A DNA stretch of 64,000 bases, from the NCBI RefSeq assembly GCF_024586455.1, contig NC_065921.1, forward strand, positions 1,302,001 through 1,366,000. The letters run 5' to 3'. Both the position numbers and the translations under genes were made by a program. This document shows, in pieces, positions 62,904-64,000 of this stretch (within the stretch, counting starts at the first letter, position 1; every line of letters begins with the position of its first letter). This DNA is from Bactrocera neohumeralis (Eukaryota > Arthropoda > Insecta > Diptera > Tephritidae). The notes beneath the pieces are model-generated. The model did no database searches. It was not told the DNA's origin and saw only the letters and a list, made by a program, of their open reading frames with translations.

Positions 62904-64000
62904 TTATCTCAGCCACGGATGCTTCAGGCAATCCGCAGCCGTTGCACGCTTCGTCCGATCAAATACCAACATTGGTATGAGAAAATCAGCAAAGGCCTCT
63001 GCATCGTCGCGTGGCCATTCGTACTTTTCCGATAGTACGTCCACCAAACCCCATGGCTTCAAGCCGGTGATGTTGCGCAGCTCACCTTTACGGTTGAATG
63101 CTTGCGATGCATACGCCCCGCGTAAGATTATATTATGGGGTATCGGACCCAATAATTCGATAATATGTGCAATGTGATCCTCATCGCGTGAGTAATTCTC
63201 GCCCGAATGGGGCTCGAATAGGTAGTCGCCAGTGGCCAACTCAAAAGCCATACATGCGGTACTCCAAATATCCGCTGATGTATCATAGCCGGCACCCAGT
63301 ATTACTTCTAACGAGCGATACTGACGAGTCTGTATGTCCTCAGTAAAGTGTTTGTCAACCCAACAGGCATTGCCTAGATCGGCGATTTTAACATCGAACT
63401 TGCACGGTTCCAGAGCGGGATCCTTGCGAGGGATTGGCTTTACAGCCGGAGGTGAAGCTAATGCAGGCGCATATATTACCGGCTCGGATTTGGATTGCTG
63501 TGGGGCAGCTGCTGTCACTGTGCAATTAACAATTTTCTCATTATTATTGGCATTTTGTTTAATGTGAGGTGTAAGATTCGTATTCGACGTGTTGGTATTG
63601 TTGTTGTTCTTTATGTTGTTGTTTTGCTTTTTCGATGCCTTTGCGGAGGCATTTTTAGTCGCTGCGTTTTTCTTGTTTGCTGATTGTCCTTTGAGGGTCG
63701 GCGAAGAGCTACCTGAGTCATTCAACTCGTCTTTAATGGTGTGGCTATCACTGCTCGATGATGATTTGTTATCATTTTGCTGTTGTTGGTTTTCTTTTTC
63801 CTTTTGATGTTGTTGCTGTTGCCCTAAGTTTTCTTCAATTAAAAAAAAACAAAAAAACATTTAATAATAAAAGAATAATATATATAAATTAAGTGTAGTA
63901 CTCACTCTTATTTTTCTTCTTTTTTTTCTTCTTCTCGCCAGGAATGCTGTTTGTGATGACTTGTTCGGTTGCATTGTGAACAGCCGTCTGCTTATGCTGT
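62904..64000 (-). CDS. SRPK: SR-protein kinase (SRPK family), 3' end, partial
   Basis: Minus-strand join of 64000-63906 and 63832-62904; the 5' part lies outside the window. SRPKs phosphorylate Arg-Ser dipeptides of SR splicing factors in cytoplasm and nucleus, and their kinase domain is split by a variable spacer. The first exon piece ends SIPGEKKKKKKNK. The last exon starts with the spacer end, rich in Q, N and S (QQQQHQKEKENQQQQ, NNNIKNNNNTN), for about 140 residues. The C-terminal kinase lobe follows (63400-62907): KIADLGNACW with the SRPK-type DLG in place of DFG, FTEDIQTRQYRSLEVILGAG (activation loop), DIWSTACMAFELATGDYLFE, RDEDHIAHIIELLGPIP, LKPWGL, and the ending KRATAADCLKHPWLR before TAA. 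Vertebrate SRPKs also end two residues after HPWL, so this stop is the expected one. Flies have at least two SRPK genes; I cannot tell which this is. Confidence 0.95.
63833..63905 (-). other. SRPK 73-nt intron
   Basis: The donor is GTGAGT (63905-63900) after AATAAGA and the acceptor is AATTGAAG ending at 63833. Splicing joins a one-base codon remainder (A) to AA, giving Lys and keeping the frame from KKKNK into NLGQQQQ. A 73-nt intron is typical for flies. The intron is AT-rich with a T-run before the acceptor. Confidence 0.85.

Noticed and set aside
62605..62931. 108-codon minus frame overlapping the SRPK end
   Set aside because: It is out of frame with SRPK and would need a frameshift at the very end of the kinase; its openness mirrors the antisense frame.

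Overview
The window looks like gene-poor nuclear DNA from a higher fly (Diptera, Schizophora). The AT-rich background, abundant CA/TA/TATG microsatellites, short introns, GT/AG splice signals, several mariner-type DNA transposon remnants and degenerate non-LTR retrotransposons all point that way. A tephritid fruit fly is my best guess, but nothing in the window fixes the genus.

Only one gene is certain: the 3' end of a minus-strand SR-protein kinase (SRPK family), which enters from the right edge at 64000. Its penultimate exon (63906-64000, partial) ends in a basic lysine tract. A 73-nt intron (63833-63905) follows. The last exon (62904-63832) encodes the low-complexity tail of the SRPK spacer and the whole C-terminal kinase lobe, from the DLG motif to the terminal HPWL. 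The first stop is TAA at 62904-62906. The same frame then stays open for 139 codons, to TGA at 62484-62486, in a GC-rich block. This is the best lead in the window: either a readthrough or alternative C-terminus, or a chance open frame in a GC-rich 3'UTR. A 225-aa open frame lies antisense to it.

The rest (1-62 kb) is intergenic or large-intron DNA. I found no complete gene and no tRNA, rRNA or CRISPR. Three mariner families can be separated by terminal inverted repeats and transposase fragments. Family A has copies at 11838-12189, 37368-38709, 44571-45053 and 56660-56967, all internally deleted. Family B, with a WWDWKGII-type motif and PSDYHLF, has copies at 1-139, 21904-22010 and 41812-42544. 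Family C is a fragment nested in antisense inside the 37.4 kb family A copy. Non-LTR remnants lie at 9515-10240 (RNase H and zinc-binding tail), 19480-19637 (linker), 32258-32712 (reverse transcriptase), 35593-35904 (cysteine finger) and 54568-55984. The last is a 5'-truncated insertion with clear target-site duplications and a TACC-repeat 3' tail.

Several GC-richer patches have the look of fly 5'UTR exons or promoters: 3248-3990 (minus, donor at 3242-3247), 5101-5276 (plus, donor at 5277), 32940-33197 (plus, donor at 33198) and 22861-24096. The first two would form a divergent promoter pair with a perfect CRE palindrome nearby (5606-5613). One long minus-strand frame (15423-16565, 381 codons with a single internal stop) and a set of open segments at 332-1056 could not be identified. 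All these are hypotheses that transcript data would settle.
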